A stretch of DNA of 64,000 nt from Cylindrobasidium torrendii FP15055 ss-10 (GCA_000934385.1 KN880431.1:124001-188000); one strand, 5' to 3'. Positions 36,145-48,680 are shown, numbered from the stretch's first letter. Notes: generated from the sequence alone by a model not told the origin. A program made the numbers and translations.

Positions 36145-37038
36145 TCAATGCTTCTGGGTACGGAATCTCTCGGCAACGACGCTATGCAATGGTAAATAGC
36201 CATCATTGTTCTAGAAGAAAGCCACATACCCCTCAGCACCAACAAGGGTGAGCAGGCCCACCGAGACTGCAGATACGACACGACGGTCCCAGCTACGGTC
36301 CCAATCGCGGTAGGAAAGGTAGCCCAATGTTCCGACGATGCCAGCATTGACTAGAAACGTCTATTGGTCGCCAGCGAGACAATGTGAAAGATGCCACTCA
36401 CCAAGACCAACCAGTCCACCGAGGACACCCGGGCGGAGAACGTACTCGTTCAAATGGCGGTAGATGAGGGTACCCTCCTTCTTCGCACGCTGGAGTTCGG
36501 CTTTGCCATATTCGGTTGACTGGTATCGCTCAGCACCATAGCCCTCAAGGCCCAAGAGGGCGAAGGTGGCGGCAGCGGTCGCAGACAGGGCCTTGGGGTT
36601 ACGGCGGAGAGCAGGGTCGGCGTAGAAGGCGCGCGCGGCTCCCGCGAAGAGGCCAAGGTTGACTGGGGATGACGCGTGAGTAAAATAATGCGTCGATGAC
36701 TAGAATTACACACCAATGCCAACAAGACCACCAGCGACGCCGGGCCTGAGCAAAAATTTGGTGACAGTCTCAATCGTCGACTCCGGCGACTTCTTTCCAC
36801 CTTTGCGGGGCGATGAGCCACCTCGCGTTGGGTCTTGCTCGAAGGCATCATCAGGGAGTGGGCGGTTGGCGGAGGTTGTGGTTTGTGGGTGATCCTTGAA
36901 ACCGGGCGAGACGATGTTGACCTTGTTGGAACCGTCAACGACAGAGGATGCTGAAGGCGGTTCGGTGTTGAGAAGCCCAATATCCGGCTGAGGGTCAGCT
37001 CCGGCGGGGGCGCTGGCGGCGGCTTGTGCGTAGCTCAT
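36145..37038 (-). CDS. OM14-like mitochondrial membrane protein
   Basis: Exons: 36714..37038, 36402..36662, 36230..36350, 36145..36181 (247 aa). The start MSYAQAAASAPAGADPQPD and the segment KVNIVSPGFKDHP are hydrophilic. Three similar membrane modules follow, each preceded by an R-P-G-V or similar motif: KFLLRPGVAGGLVGIGVNLG, EYVLRPGVLGGLVGLVNAGI with GTLGYLSYRDWDRSWDRR, and VSAVSVGLLTLVGAEG. The repeated Y/F-L-L/R-P-G-V-x-G-G-L-V-G motif indicates internal duplication. Basidiomycete proteins of this kind are annotated as OM14-like outer-membrane proteins; I am fairly sure of the architecture, less of the function. Confidence 0.66.
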
Positions 37039-37327
37039 GGTGAAGATGATTGAGGTATTGGGCGGTGGAAGAAAACGGAAGGAATGAGACCAAGAGGTAC
37101 ATCGCAATCCCAAATTATAGTTCGCTAGCTGGGTACGTCATGTCCAACTTCGACTGATGTCATCATATCAAGGAGGAGAGGCGTGCGGCGTCATCACCTG
37201 GAAGGGAATACAGACAGCCGATAGACACCCGGCCGTGTTCGTTGATTGAGATTTCAATGGTGGACAATGTGCATTATACAGGAGTACTCAGCGAAATACA
37301 GCGACGACGGTAAGATACAGAAATTAC

Positions 37328-38464
37328 TTATTGCTTCTGTTGTTGAGGGAAGTAGGTATCTTCACAAACCCAGTATACAATCTGCTTGACAGCATCTGTT
37401 ACCGTCGCAGTCGGCACAGGCAGTCCAGGCGGTGGACAGTGCAACAAGAGCACGCGTCGGAGGTCCTTGTCGTACGGTTTTCCATGGCGCTTGGCTTCCG
37501 CTAATGAGCAGAAGTATATGAAGTCACAGATATAGTGTCCGGCATCCATCGAAGAATATACACCCTTTGGTAGGATTTGAGCAAGGCATGGGCGCTGTAT
37601 ATGTAGACACTGACCTCTATTCCGCCTTGCTTCATGTCGCCCACCAGCCGTACAACATCAATGTCCGACTGAAGCTCTGTGGGTATCGATCAACGCGTAT
37701 TCATGTCGCGTTATCGCACCCGCGTACCTTCCTCAAGCCTATCGTACGCACCGCCATTGAAACCTCTGTTGATGCGAGCAGGCGGGGCCTCAACTGGGGG
37801 ATGGTCTGTGTGGGGAATCGGAGACGGCACAAGTTGATTGTGCGCAGGAGGATGGGGTTCGGGAATCAGGCCTACTGCGGCTGCCGCGCCGTTCTGTTCG
37901 TCGGCCACCTTCTTGCCGGTCTGACATATCGGGGCATACTTCCCAAGCGCGTCTTTCATATGGTATCCCGTCTTGTGTGCACACTTTTCCATGCGCAGGG
38001 GGCCGCGCCCTGCAGTGCCGATGTGGAAGATCAGGTCGTACCCGCGGTCTGGCGGCTGGGGGAAATTGATATCGTTCTTCACATGCTCTGGAAGCATAGG
38101 AGGACGCGCGTGCAGCCCGGGAACGATCTGCTGAATAGCTTCATATTCGACGGGAATTTGGAGGCAGGAGATGCGGATTTCTTGAGGCGGAGGGCGTTTC
38201 GGCTCTTGGTTCAAAATCGGCTCACCCTGTCGACCGTCGGGCGATTGCTGCTCCTTGTCGGACTCTGGTGGTTCCTGAGGCGGTTCAAGCGGAATGAACG
38301 TGTTGTGCAATGGCCGGACAGCAGCCCATGATGGATTTATATCCGGGAATTGTGGGGATGTCTGCAAGCAATAAGATGCGGGCGCTGGCAGCTAGAGCGT
38401 GACGCACCCCAAGGCCTGTGAGAAGGACATTATACGTGACACTGCCCTCTGAGTTCTGAGGCAT
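37328..38464 (-). CDS. Pyroglutamyl-peptidase I (family C15)
   Basis: Cysteine peptidase removing N-terminal pyroglutamate. Exons: 38408..38464, 37728..38361, 37615..37676, 37328..37564 (329 aa, longer than the roughly 215 aa bacterial enzymes). The N-terminal beta strand is SVTYNVLLTGLG, then NPSWAAVRPL. An insert rich in Pro and Gln (about residues 45-75) precedes LQIPVEYEAI, and DLIFHIGTAGRG matches the conserved core. The catalytic Cys lies in SSMDAGHYICDFIYF and the His in LLLHCPPPGLP. A second insert of about 40 residues (GAAAAVGLIPEPHPP) separates these halves. Head to head with eIF3c, 154 bp apart. Confidence 0.85.
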
Positions 38465-38618
38465 GGTTGAAGCGATGAAGCTCGATGGATGGGTGGACTG
38501 AGATCGTTGTGTGATCGCCGCAATGGTGCCGAGGCGGTCACTGTATGGCCGTGTTTACTGGCGTCACGGTCCTTTCGATTTTTTCTGCCGCAATCACTAG
38601 TGCGATCTCTACGCGACA
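38465..38618. promoter_or_regulatory. Shared upstream region of C15 peptidase and eIF3c
   Basis: 154 bp between divergent start codons. Bidirectional promoter inferred from geometry; no TATA box was seen. Confidence 0.5.
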
Positions 38619-41417
38619 ATGTCCCGATTCTTCAGACAGGCGGACGACTCTGACTCTGATACCGAGTCCAGCGAGGATGAGTTGATGTCCAGCGGAGATG
38701 AGGCGCCCAAGCCAGCAGGCGCGACCAAAACGCCTATGTCCCGTTTCCTCAAGACGGCTGGAGGTTCAGATTCTGATAGCTCTGACTCTTCCGACGAGGA
38801 CGACAGTGACGAAGACAGCGATGATGACGACGAGCCACGAAAGCCAAAAAGCAAGTACCTGGCTGGCTCAGACGACGATGAACAAGAGGAGGATCGTGGT
38901 GCCGTGCGCATTCTGAGTGCAGCAGAGCGCAGGCTAGCTGAGATGGAGGCAACTGGCAAGGCCATGGAGAATGGGCTTAAAATTAATGACTGGGTGGCTA
39001 TCTCGACAGGTGTGTTGCATGCGTAGGCATTGATACCTCTGTTAATGCGATCTTTAGAATTCGACAAACTTGCCCGAATGATTCAGCGTCAGCACAACGT
39101 TTCCGAGCCTATCCCACCGTTCTGGATCAAGACACTTATCAGCCTTGAGACCTCGCTTAACACTGCCATTTCGAAGGAAAAGGAATCCAAAAAGAAGATG
39201 AACGCGACGAATGCCAAGGCGCTGACTGCGATGAAGCAAAAGCTCCGTAAAGCCTCCAAGGAGTACGAGGCCGACATCGCGAAATACAACGCTGATCCAG
39301 AGGCATTCGAGCGCGACTACTCTGCGGCAACTGCGTCCGCGCCTGCGCCCACAACGTCTACGCGATCAGCTGCAGGTCCCGACGGCGAAGTTGAGGATGA
39401 TGAGTTCACCACTGTTGGAAAGAGTGGAAAAGCCATGGTCTTTACCTCGGAGAGCATCTATAAAAACCTCCAAGCAATTCAAGAAGCTCGTGGCAAAAAG
39501 GTTCGCTCTGGTCATCTGTATATTGTTCTGCATCCATCTTGACCCTGAACACAGAACACCGATCGCGCAGAACAAATTCGCACTCTCGAGGCATTGCTTA
39601 GTGTAGCGGTCACACCATACCAGCAAATCCGTGTCCTCCTTGCCCTCATTTCATCTCGTTTCGACTACAACTCGTCTGTAGCAACACATATGCCGAACGA
39701 GTTGTGGAACAGTGCGCAGCGCGAGGTCGACAAGCTCGTTGCAATCGTTGCGTCCGAGCCCGCCTATGTTGTGCAAGAAGTCACCGACGACTACGATGAA
39801 CTCACTGAGCGCACGCCAGAGACTGAGGAAGGTGGTATTGTGCGGATACGCGGCAGCATTATCAGCTTTGTCGACCGGTTGGACGATGAATTCACCAAGA
39901 GTCTGCAGCACATTGATCCTCACGGCACTGAATACGTCGACCGCCTGAAGGATGAGAAGACCCTCTACTACACAATTTGCCGGGCTCAGGCGTTCTACGA
40001 GCAGCTGAAGCAAGAAGAACCCCTTGTTCGCGTTGCGATGCGCCGCTTGGAGCACATATATTCTAAGGTGATTTGCGTTTACGTGCGCAAGAGACAAAAC
40101 TGACAGCGTTTGACAGCCCGACCCAGTCATTCAGGCTCTCGAGGCGGCCGTTGACACCCCTTCGAGCCTTGGCCTCTCGAAGCAGGGCACCACCTCCAAC
40201 CTCATTGATGCCCTCTGTGACAGCCTCTACTCTGGATCCAACTCTCTCCTTCGCACTCGCGCTATGCTTTGCCACATCTACCACTATGCTCTTCACGATG
40301 CGTTCTACAAGGCACGCGACATGCTCCTTATGTCCCATCTCCAGGAGTCTATTCACTCTGCCGACGTTGCGACGCAAATCCTGTACAACCGGACGGTCGT
40401 TCAACTTGGTCTTTGCGCTTTCCGCTCCGGGCTGATCAAAGAATCTCAAGCCATCCTTCTCGACATCTTCACGACGCAGCGCGTCAAAGAGCTCCTTGCG
40501 CAGGGCGTGCATCAGCAACGCTTCCAAGTGCTTACGCCTGAACAGGAGAAGGCAGAGAAGCAGCGGCAACTACCGTTTCACATGCACATTAACACTGAGC
40601 TGCTGGAGGCCTCTTTCCTTGTATCATGTATGCTCGTCGAGATTCCTCTCTTGGCTAGCATAGATTCAGAAGAGCAGAAGCGCAAGACGATCTCAAAGCC
40701 ATTCCGGCGGTTGCTGGACTTTGCCGACCGTCAAGTGTTCACGGGCCCCCCAGAAAGTACGAGAGACCACATCATGCAGGCGAGCAAGGCTTTGCAGGAT
40801 GGCGAGTGGGAGAAGTGCCGTGACCTTGTCCAAAGTATCAAAATTTGGAGCCTGCTGCCCGATGCGACGGCGGTCAAGGATATGCTGGCCAAGTACGTTC
40901 CCTGGCTTTGATTTTTCAATTCATTTCGAAGTCTTATTTGCATTGCAGGCGCATCCAAGAACAAGGTCTCCGCACATTTTTGTTCACATACTCAACACAT
41001 TACTCCACCCTCTCTCTTTCCGTATTGGCACGGACGTTCTCGCTGCCGGAGCGCAGTGTGACCTCAATTGTGTCAAAGATGATATGGACGGAGGAGCTGT
41101 CTGCCTCTCTTGACCAATCCGGCGGTGTCGTTGTCTTCCACCGCGTCGAGTTGTCAAAGCCTCAGCATCTAGCACAAATCATTGCCGACAAGCTCGGGCA
41201 GATGGTCGAGCAAAATGAGAAGACTTTGGATTTGAAGATGGGTGGCTCAGGTGGATGGGGCGACCGAGCAGATGGTGGGAAGGGCGAGAAACGTGGGGAG
41301 CAACAACAAGAAAGGAGAGGAGGACGGACGGAGAGGAGAGGCGGAGCGCGGGGCGCCGCCCGCGGACGCGGAGGACGTTTCGCTCAAGGATTGGGGAACC
41401 AGATGGTGACCGCCTAG
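38619..41417 (+). CDS. NIP1: Eukaryotic translation initiation factor 3 subunit C (NIP1)
   Basis: Core eIF3 subunit that binds eIF5 and eIF1 through its N-terminus and scaffolds the 43S complex. Exons: 38619..39009, 39058..39500, 39555..40067, 40117..40892, 40949..41417 (863 aa). It starts MSRFFRQADDSDSDTESSED and has a second MSRFLKTA unit, then long Asp/Ser runs, typical of eIF3c. The body contains NVSEPIPPFWIKTLISLE, TPYQQIRVLLALISSRFDYN, IYHYALHDAFYKARDMLLMS and NRTVVQLGLCAFRSGLI. The PCI domain (about residues 640-810) includes GLRTFLFTYSTHYSTLSL and LPERSVTSIVSKMIW. The tail is Arg/Gly-rich (RGGARGAARGRGGRF). Length matches the family. Confidence 0.95.
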
Positions 41418-41643
41418 TTTTTCCCATGTATGTTTCTTCACACCAACATGTATCTATGTATCATATGTGTAGGTGTAGATATGTATCGACCACTTTTCTT
41501 TCGCTTTCTTCCTGCTTGTCCATGAAATTCGATTACTGTAGGTCGTGAAATCACGCTTGCGTTCATGTGCCGCAAATTGCCGCCCAGCGATCAACTTGAC
41601 CTAAACCATCGTTGGAACTACGCGCACGATACTCACCGCTACA

Positions 41644-42632
41644 ATGCCGGCGTTTGAAATGAAAGCTCAAGGTGCGTTGGTCGCACTACTGTATATCTGT
41701 TATTTAATCGCGATTTTGAACACTCAGACCGCGATACCGAGCTTCATTCGATTCTGAGCCCCATCCACGTCGTCTTCATCGTTATCGGGTCTTTGGTCAC
41801 TCTCGCTGTGCTTGCCGCCACCGGATTTCTATCACATCGCTACTGGACACGGCGTCTGAACAATTCTATAAAGCGCGACGGGATCAACAACAGTTTCGAC
41901 TCTGAGAAGGCGTTGCAAAATTCGAGCCGCTACTCCTCCTTCAAACGATTGTCTCTTTCCTCTTCTGCGCTACCGAGCTCCATGTCGAGCATCCAGGTTA
42001 TCTCTGCTTCGTCGTCGGCACATTCGATCCCTGAACAAGATATCGCCCAAACGCATTCGCGCACCTCGTCGGCCTCTTTTCTGCCTGCTTCGATTCGCGC
42101 CAGTGGCAGTGGCGATTCTCTTTCTATGCAAGCCGGAACCCAAGTTTTATCTCGACGAGCGCGTGGCGATCCTGTTCTCCCCTCCGAATCGTCTTCATCG
42201 ATGGAAACCATCCCCTCGTTTGTCGACAGCTTCGCGTTCCAAAGCATACCCGGCTCTTCCATGACTAGCTTTCCTGTGACGACTGCAAGTTCTACCGCAC
42301 TCGAACTCTCCGAGGACCTTTCGCTGCTGGACGAGTACGAGGAATATCAAGTCCATCGAGCGCAGGCGCAGAGCGTGGAGATACAGAGAGGCGTCCTAGT
42401 GAACTGTCGAGGGTCATCTTTCTTGCCTGCGCTATCTCCGATTCTCGAGGCCTCCGAACATCATACACCTGGACCTCGCTTCTCGCAGAGGCTGTCTGTA
42501 GCGATTCCTTCTGCCATGTCGAAACGGGGCAGCCTAGCGGTCGAGCATGCGTACCAGTCGAGCAGCATGCCGAGTGTGGCGAGCAGTGTTTCTGTAGATC
42601 TATCGGACTTTCCTCTACCGCCTACTGCATAG
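41644..42632 (+). CDS. Ser-rich single-pass membrane protein, unknown
   Basis: Exons: 41644..41671 and 41728..42632 (310 aa). The short N-terminus MPAFEMKAQDRDTELHS is followed by one membrane helix (VVFIVIGSLVTLAVLAATGF), a basic flank (SHRYWTRRLNNSIKRDG) and a long Ser-rich cytosolic tail with many S/T-P and SS motifs (FKRLSLSSSALPSSMSS, SASSSAHSIPEQDI). No known domain. Arg/Lys on the tail side of the helix suggests a cytosolic tail. It is codirectional with the next Ser-rich gene; both look like kinase-substrate-type orphans. Confidence 0.65.
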
Positions 42633-43116
42633 TCTGGTCCTGGCGGACTCCGTATACAACTAGAACTGGCTATCGTATATATGCGAAACAATCTTGACAT
42701 TTTCCCGGATACCCCTCAGAGCTGGAGACTGCTGGAGGCCACTGCGGCGACTTCTGGACAGTTGTGCAAGTTCGATATCCCAGAGATGTTGGACTCGGCG
42801 CCACCTGATGCAACTTCAATTGACAATGGCCCTGCAATGGCCACCGCATACATTCCAATCTAACTTAACTACCACCGAAAAATAGGTTGATTTGGTTCCG
42901 GATTAAGCCAAGCTCTGTGAATCCCCTTTTTGGCCCCTCCTCTTCCTCTTCTCCTTACCTTCACCCGGCCACCTCTTTCCGCACTCCGAATTTCTCTTCA
43001 TCTTTCACTGCTGTGCGTATTCGGCTCGCTTTGCGCCCCAATCTGACTGTACCGACGCCAATCAGCCGTGTTCCAACGCAAAAGGCGTTTTTATCAATTC
43101 ACGACCAATTCACATT
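42633..43116. other. Intergenic region between the two Ser-rich orphans
   Basis: About 480 bp. The last 200 bp are pyrimidine-rich (CTCCTCTTCCTCTTCTCC), as in basidiomycete 5' UTRs. No gene was recognised. Confidence 0.45.
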
Positions 43117-44545
43117 ATGGACGCCGTTGCGCGAACGTCTTCCGCGTCTTCAGAAGAAATTCTGTCCTGCTCTGAGGAAGGCCAGGTCACGACTTATCGC
43201 GCTGCCCGCCGTGTTTCCCGTCCGCCCAAGGTCGATGTTGTAGCTGCTCGAGCGATGCAGCTTGGCGAGTCGCCACTGTCGAGGTGCGTTTACTTCGATA
43301 GACAGTAGAGCACCGCTGATGTGCTGCACCACCAGTCCACTGTCGAGCGAAGGTCCATTGACAGCAAGTTCGGCTCATAGCGTGGACTTTCGCCACCCGC
43401 CAATCAATCCGAGGACGTCGAGGCGCAAATGCCTACACTTGGGATTCCGACGCGAGCAAGACGACGACGGCGATAGCGATGTGCCCACCACTCCTGAGAC
43501 GGCCCGCTCACAACTCAGCCCTGTCAAGGATATCTTCCCCGATGATGAGCCCGCGTATGACTCTGCTGGATCAGAGTCCGAAGAGGAGGCGTCGTCCCTC
43601 AAAGATTTCGACCTCGACTTTCCCAACCCACCGTCTTTTTCAAGCCCTATGCTAAGGCGCATGCAGAGCTCGCCGTCGTTCGGCGACATGCACAAACGCG
43701 CATTGATGACCCGTGCGCCAGCCCCACTGTCGTCCCAATTCCCTCAACCACCGGGTTCAGCCTATTCGCTCTCGAAGCATCTTTCGCTGGGCGCGTCGTC
43801 GCCCGTCAGCACAAACTCCAATCTGATCCAGGACATCGCTGGCGGAATGGAGGGCCTGTGTAAAGAGCTTGAATTCTGCGACTCACCCATGGCGAACACA
43901 TTGCGATTCTCCACGGCCCCTGACATGCGTTCTCCAGTTGTCAACCCCCACCCATACGCGTCTGGATGTCCAACGATGGTTGCAGACATCACACCCACCG
44001 TCGTCATCCAGTCACCTTCGGAATCCAAGGTTGGCCGCACCCTCCACAAGATGCGGTCGTTAAAATTCCATCCTTCTACTTCCAACGACAAGCCGATGAT
44101 GACGCGCCGCACGCTGGATCGTGGACGGTCAATCTCGATGGACTGTCTCAAGACGGGGAGCCCGCCGCCCGCAAGTCGGTCGAGTATGTTCTTCTCCCGG
44201 TCCCGTCTGTTCTCAGCTGCACAAGAGAAAACAGATCGTCGGCTGACAGCTCTACCGGAGCGTTCGAGCTCGCGAACGGCTTCGTACATGCTGAGCAGCC
44301 GGTCCAGCTCGTTTTTCGGTCCGAAGAGTTCTGACAGTGATATGGTGCAGCCACGGACAGTGTCTGCGCCCGAATATCCAAGCTCGCGTTCGGTTGGGTA
44401 CCAACACGAGAAAGATGGTTTACAGTCATTCATGGAGATGACGCCTGAGCGCAAGAAGCGCGGGCATTTGGGCAGTCGCGAGCGGGCATCGCAACTTTGG
44501 TCCAAGGCTAGCAAAGGAATTATGGGTTGGGCGACACGAAAGTAA
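43117..44545 (+). CDS. Ser-rich protein of unknown function
   Basis: Exons: 43117..43283 and 43336..44545 (458 aa). It begins MDAVARTSSASSEEILSCSE. Segments include YRAARRVSRPPKVDVVAARA, DVPTTPETARSQLSPVKDIF (TP/SP sites), DEPAYDSAGSESEEEAS (acidic, casein-kinase-like sites), MTRRTLDRGRSISMDCLKTG and a basic C-terminus (RERASQLWSKASKGIMGWAT). No globular domain was seen. The density of R-x-x-S and S-P motifs suggests a phosphoregulated protein; this is inference. The C-terminal Trp-rich helix may be a conserved binding motif. Confidence 0.68.
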
Positions 44546-44698
44546 GTCCAACGTCACTGTATACTACTCACTCGATTTGTATTTGTTTTTTTTCACTGCT
44601 TTGTACACATTTATCTTTGTTAACATAGAGAATGCGAAGGAAGGAGGATATATGTAACGCTCATGGACGTTGAATAGATTGTACAGATGTATTATTCA

Positions 44699-46098
44699 TC
44701 ATTTGGAAACCCCTTCCTCTTTGAGTAGCTTTGCTACGATGTCGTGATCCAATCCCTTCACTTTGAACCCATCCACGCCTTCTTGGTCTGTGCCAGTGCA
44801 CAACGCATTGAGTACCGCTTCCTCGACGACGTCGGCAGCTGCGTAAAAAAGCAGGTTCATGCTTGCGTCGTCTACCGTTTGAACGGCATGCGTGGATACT
44901 TTGGGTAAGTTCAAAGGCCCGTGTTTCCGAGTGGTTGCTGTGGTCTTCCCGACCTGCTCGAGTCCAGCAGCCTCGGACGATTTGGGAGGCGGAATGGTTG
45001 TCTGCGTAGAGAATGCAAGACCGATGTCGCCGCTGTACTGATGCGAAGCACAGCCAACGCGAGAGAGGCCAATGGGGATGCGGCGCAGGAGACGGTCGAG
45101 CTGGTACGGAAGGAGCGGCGCATCCGTCGCAAGCACAACCAAGATACTCCCCTCGTTCCCAATTCCGTCGTCTTCATGCACCAGAGCATTCTCAGCGTCT
45201 TGTTTCTCCTTTCCGTGGAATCCACTCTGGCAGAGCTTGCGCCCGATTTTGGCACCGCCGATGGTGAGGTCGCGGGCGGCACCAAAGTTGCATTGGACGA
45301 AGCAGCCGAGGGTGTAGGCGTCGTTGTTGCCGTCGGCGATGGGGAGTAGGCGTGAGGAGGTGCCGTTTCCTCCTTTGTGCCCGAGGCAGAGCATGCCTGT
45401 GCCGCCGCCCTTAACTCCCTCGAACTCGTGTGCAGGACGAGGGGCGCCGTTGAGGCGTTCCATGGACGAGGCAATGTCGTCGAAGGCTGATAGCACGTTC
45501 TCTGGATAATGGGCATGTCAAAATGGGTCGGCAGGATAAGTACTTGTAGATGGACAAACCTGGTTCGAGATGGAAGGTGTCTGGAGTGCTCAAGCAGTCG
45601 GATGTCTCTGCCACGCATGGCAAGTAGAACGGCGCCCGTTCGCGCCCCTCCTTATCCTTCTTTGGGGCGCGTTCGTACAGGTGCTTTAGGACGCCTGTGT
45701 GGACGGCGCCGACATGCATCGTATCCGTCAGAGCAAGTGGAGTGTACAGGTATCCTGTTTCTTTGATCATATGCGAGTTTGTCATCTACCATCTTTCAAT
45801 CAGCTCCGAAGAAACTCGAAAATGGGAAGTTGCTAACCTCTCCAGTACCGTTGAGAACGCCGATGCTGGCATACACTGGATGCGTCCAGATCGTGTCCTG
45901 AGGACGAGGGCAGATAATGGTTACGCCTGTCCTGCTCAACTTTGCCTTCGGATGCTCAGGATCCCATACACCTTCGTGGCGCGTGTAGGTCCCGACCTGG
46001 ACGCCTGGGACATCCGTGATAGAATTGCCAGAGCCAGGAGAAAGCCATTCTTGCCCAGGAGCGTAGCCAAGGTCGCGAATGCGGGAGCGAGGAGCCAT
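44699..46098 (-). CDS. Family S58 (DmpA/BapA-type) beta-aminopeptidase
   Basis: Self-processing N-terminal-nucleophile hydrolase. Exons: 45838..46098, 45560..45785, 44699..45501 (429 aa). The alpha part starts MAPRSRIRDLGYAPGQEW, then NSITDVPGVQVG, TGVTIICPR, the helix NGTGEMTNSHMIKETGYL and KGGGTGMLCLGHKGGNGTSS. The predicted autocleavage Gly-Ser lies in IGNEGSILVVLATDAPLLP, giving a beta part with N-terminal Ser as nucleophile, as in DmpA. PYQLDRLLRRIPIGLSRVG and the C-terminal NLLFYAAADVVEEAVLNAL complete the fold. The physiological substrate is unknown. The family is best known in bacteria, with scattered fungal members. Confidence 0.88.
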
Positions 46099-47132
46099 CG
46101 TCGCTGTATTTGATGAAACGTTCTCCAGTCGTGTAGGCTCAGAAGTGGACGTGCTATCGCGACTTTTGTGTGCTGCTTTTGTGGTGCTGCGGTCTAGTGG
46201 GAGTCAGACATCAACCATCCAGCCCAAGGTGAACGGTACCGACGGTCCCGTCGCAGCAGGTGAACGATTGCGAGAGATTGAACTGATCATACCATGCGGT
46301 AGCATGTGGTTACTTCAGATCTCTACAAAAGTGTGACATGTCACAAGTAATGTGGCCGTCGGTGTTCGCATAGAAATAGCTGCCTTGATTGAACTCGGTT
46401 AGTAGAGCAGTATTGTGGACTGTTCTCCGGTATACCACCTCCTTGAGGCCTGTTACTACTCGGTCATTGCAATCGGCTTCTCTCTCTACTAACACTGGAA
46501 GTCCAAGAGTTTCGATTGTTGCTACTTACACAAGATGGTAGCACATTATGATTATGCCAAAATAACGGTGTTTGAAGGTCTCATGTATTCGAGGTTGCAT
46601 TAGTGGCAGCGGAAAACGGGAACCACAAAAAGTCCTCCGAACCTTTTCTTCCTAAACAAGTAATTCAGTGATGGAGGTCGACTGACATGAACGGAGGAAG
46701 GAAAGTGTTTATGGGGCTTCTAGATTGAACAATGAAACCGGCCGATCGCCGGCATTTCAGGACAGCCACTTGGCACTTGCTCACTATCCCGTACTACTTA
46801 TAAGCACGGGTCGCTGCTAGTTGCATTGATAGCAACGTCCTCGGTGCCCCACCTTGAAAGTGGGCTTGGTCATGAAGCATTATACCAAATACTTCACTTC
46901 GCATGTGCTGACACCAAATGTACGCATTCTTCAATAAATAGACATGAAGGGGCATCACTATAGCATCGTACAAATACAGGTTACAGAAAGCAGTATGTAA
47001 ATACCGTATATGAACACCTCAACCAATCAAGAAACACCTACAAGCGGGTATAAAGAATGTGACAGGAAAGATGGTAGGTATCTATTCGCGTTGTCCTTGA
47101 AACCAACATTCCCAGCCGATTCGACGTGAACA
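46099..47132. other. Intergenic region between S58 and phosphatase genes
   Basis: 1 kb with no supported gene, comprising the S58 promoter and the 3' flank of the phosphatase. No repeat was recognised. Confidence 0.5.
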
Positions 47133-48680
47133 TTATCGCGAAGGATTGAGGATGCGCTGCACGTCTGGCACAACTTTCAAGTCGATGAGGAAGGGAACAA
47201 GGTCAATCAACTCGACGTCATGGGGGTCATTAAACCAAGATGAAACTGGGACAGCGTTGTTGGGATGAAAGATGTACGATGCAGGCGAGTTGTCCAGAAT
47301 GATTGTGTCCGAGATGGGTCGCCCCAATTGTGATAAATCCTGTTGGCTTGAGGACATGGTCCATTTAAAAAGGAATGATTCTATACCTTTACGTAGTTTC
47401 CTTTGTGGTTATAGCAGCTTTCGCGGAATAGACGATGGGTGACAGCGCGAGTGGTATCTAGCTGATCAAGCACGGGGTCGGCGTACTACATCTTATTAGG
47501 ATAGGCGCTCGGGAATTGCGAAGTATGACGAACCTTGCTCAAACTCGCAGTATACACCACAATCTCGTAATGCTCGCCCATCTGTTGGAGGAAACGGTCT
47601 ACGCCCGGCCGCTTCAAAACATGGAAATGGTGCCAGTTGAAGTCGATCTCCACTGGAACCACGAAGTCTGCGTTCGGAACCGGCTATGGGAATATGAGTT
47701 CAGGACAATGCTTGCATTAAGCAGGAAGGCATACCCTAAAGCTGCTGTGAACAAGAGTCTCGTCGAGATCCAAGACGAGGCATTTGCGGCCGGTATGATC
47801 TGCTGTTATCGGGGGAAGCAGAGGGCGTGGGACACCATCCTAGGGAATGATTAGCGAGACATTAATGAGGGAAGGCTGCATGCGCACGGCTCCAATAGGT
47901 ATACCAGCGCCTCCGTTTCGAATGAGGCGCTCCTCCTCTGCCTGTTCATCTACCACCTGCAGATCCTCCGAGTCATCTTCCATATAGCTCGTTGCCTCGG
48001 AATCATCGCTCTCGCGAGTGGGGATTCTCGCTATCGGTTCGCCTGTTGACCCTGGTGGCTGCACGGCGCCTGAAGTCACCCCATCGACCGACGTTACCTC
48101 TGGCGGCAGAGTATTTGTTGGCCTCGAAGGCGGTACGACCAGATCCACTGTTTGCATCTCGACGTCTTCCTGAGCAGGTGGGATCACAACGACTGGGGGG
48201 ATTGGAGCAGGGGGCTCGGTCTGCGCTGCGCTACCACTCTCATGGATGTCTGCAAGGGGCGATGGCGGTGGCTGAAGGCTCGCGTCCGGTACACAAGGTA
48301 CGACCTTTTGGACAAAGCGGGATAGTAGGGACGACTGTACGCGTCGGCGGCGGGGCGCAGGCTTGTCCGCGGACAATTCCGTCTCCGATTTGGTCACTCG
48401 GCGTCGGTAAAAGGGCACTCGGTGGTTGGACACGGTTGACGTCCTCGATGAGCCATGCTCGCGGTCGGAGTCTGCTGGAAGGGAAGCTGTAGCTGTCGTT
48501 GGCGAAGCGTTCTCCGCGTCAGGAGTCAACAAAGTGGCTGTCGATCGCGGTTAGATTTGCGAAGGCGCGAACGCGTGCCAAAAATCACGTACAACCGGAC
48601 ATTTCGGTCGTGCTCTTTGCAGCAGGTGGAGGCAATGAGTCTCTCGATTTGAAGAAACGCTGGCGAAGGGATGGCGACAT
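47133..48680 (-). CDS. PSR/SCP-type phosphatase, paralog B
   Basis: HAD-family (FCP1/SCP-like) serine/threonine phosphatase of the yeast Psr1/Psr2 group, linked to stress and cell-surface signalling. Exons: 48593..48680, 47888..48537, 47735..47839, 47534..47683, 47387..47485, 47133..47339 (432 aa). The N-terminal 240 residues are low-complexity and acidic, with conserved islands [22 protein letters not shown] and NGGAGIPIG shared with the copy at 59.8 kb. The catalytic domain has [15 protein letters not shown] (DxDxT nucleophile), [53 protein letters not shown] and [20 protein letters not shown]. It looks intact. Catalytic exons have exactly the same lengths (105, 150, 99, 207 nt) as the paralog, in opposite orientation. 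The N-terminal exon ([16 protein letters not shown]) is not shared. Confidence 0.87.

Noticed and set aside
47133..48680. Phosphatase copy B as a pseudogene
   Set aside because: All five introns have valid borders, the frame is continuous over 432 codons, and the DLDET motif is intact.
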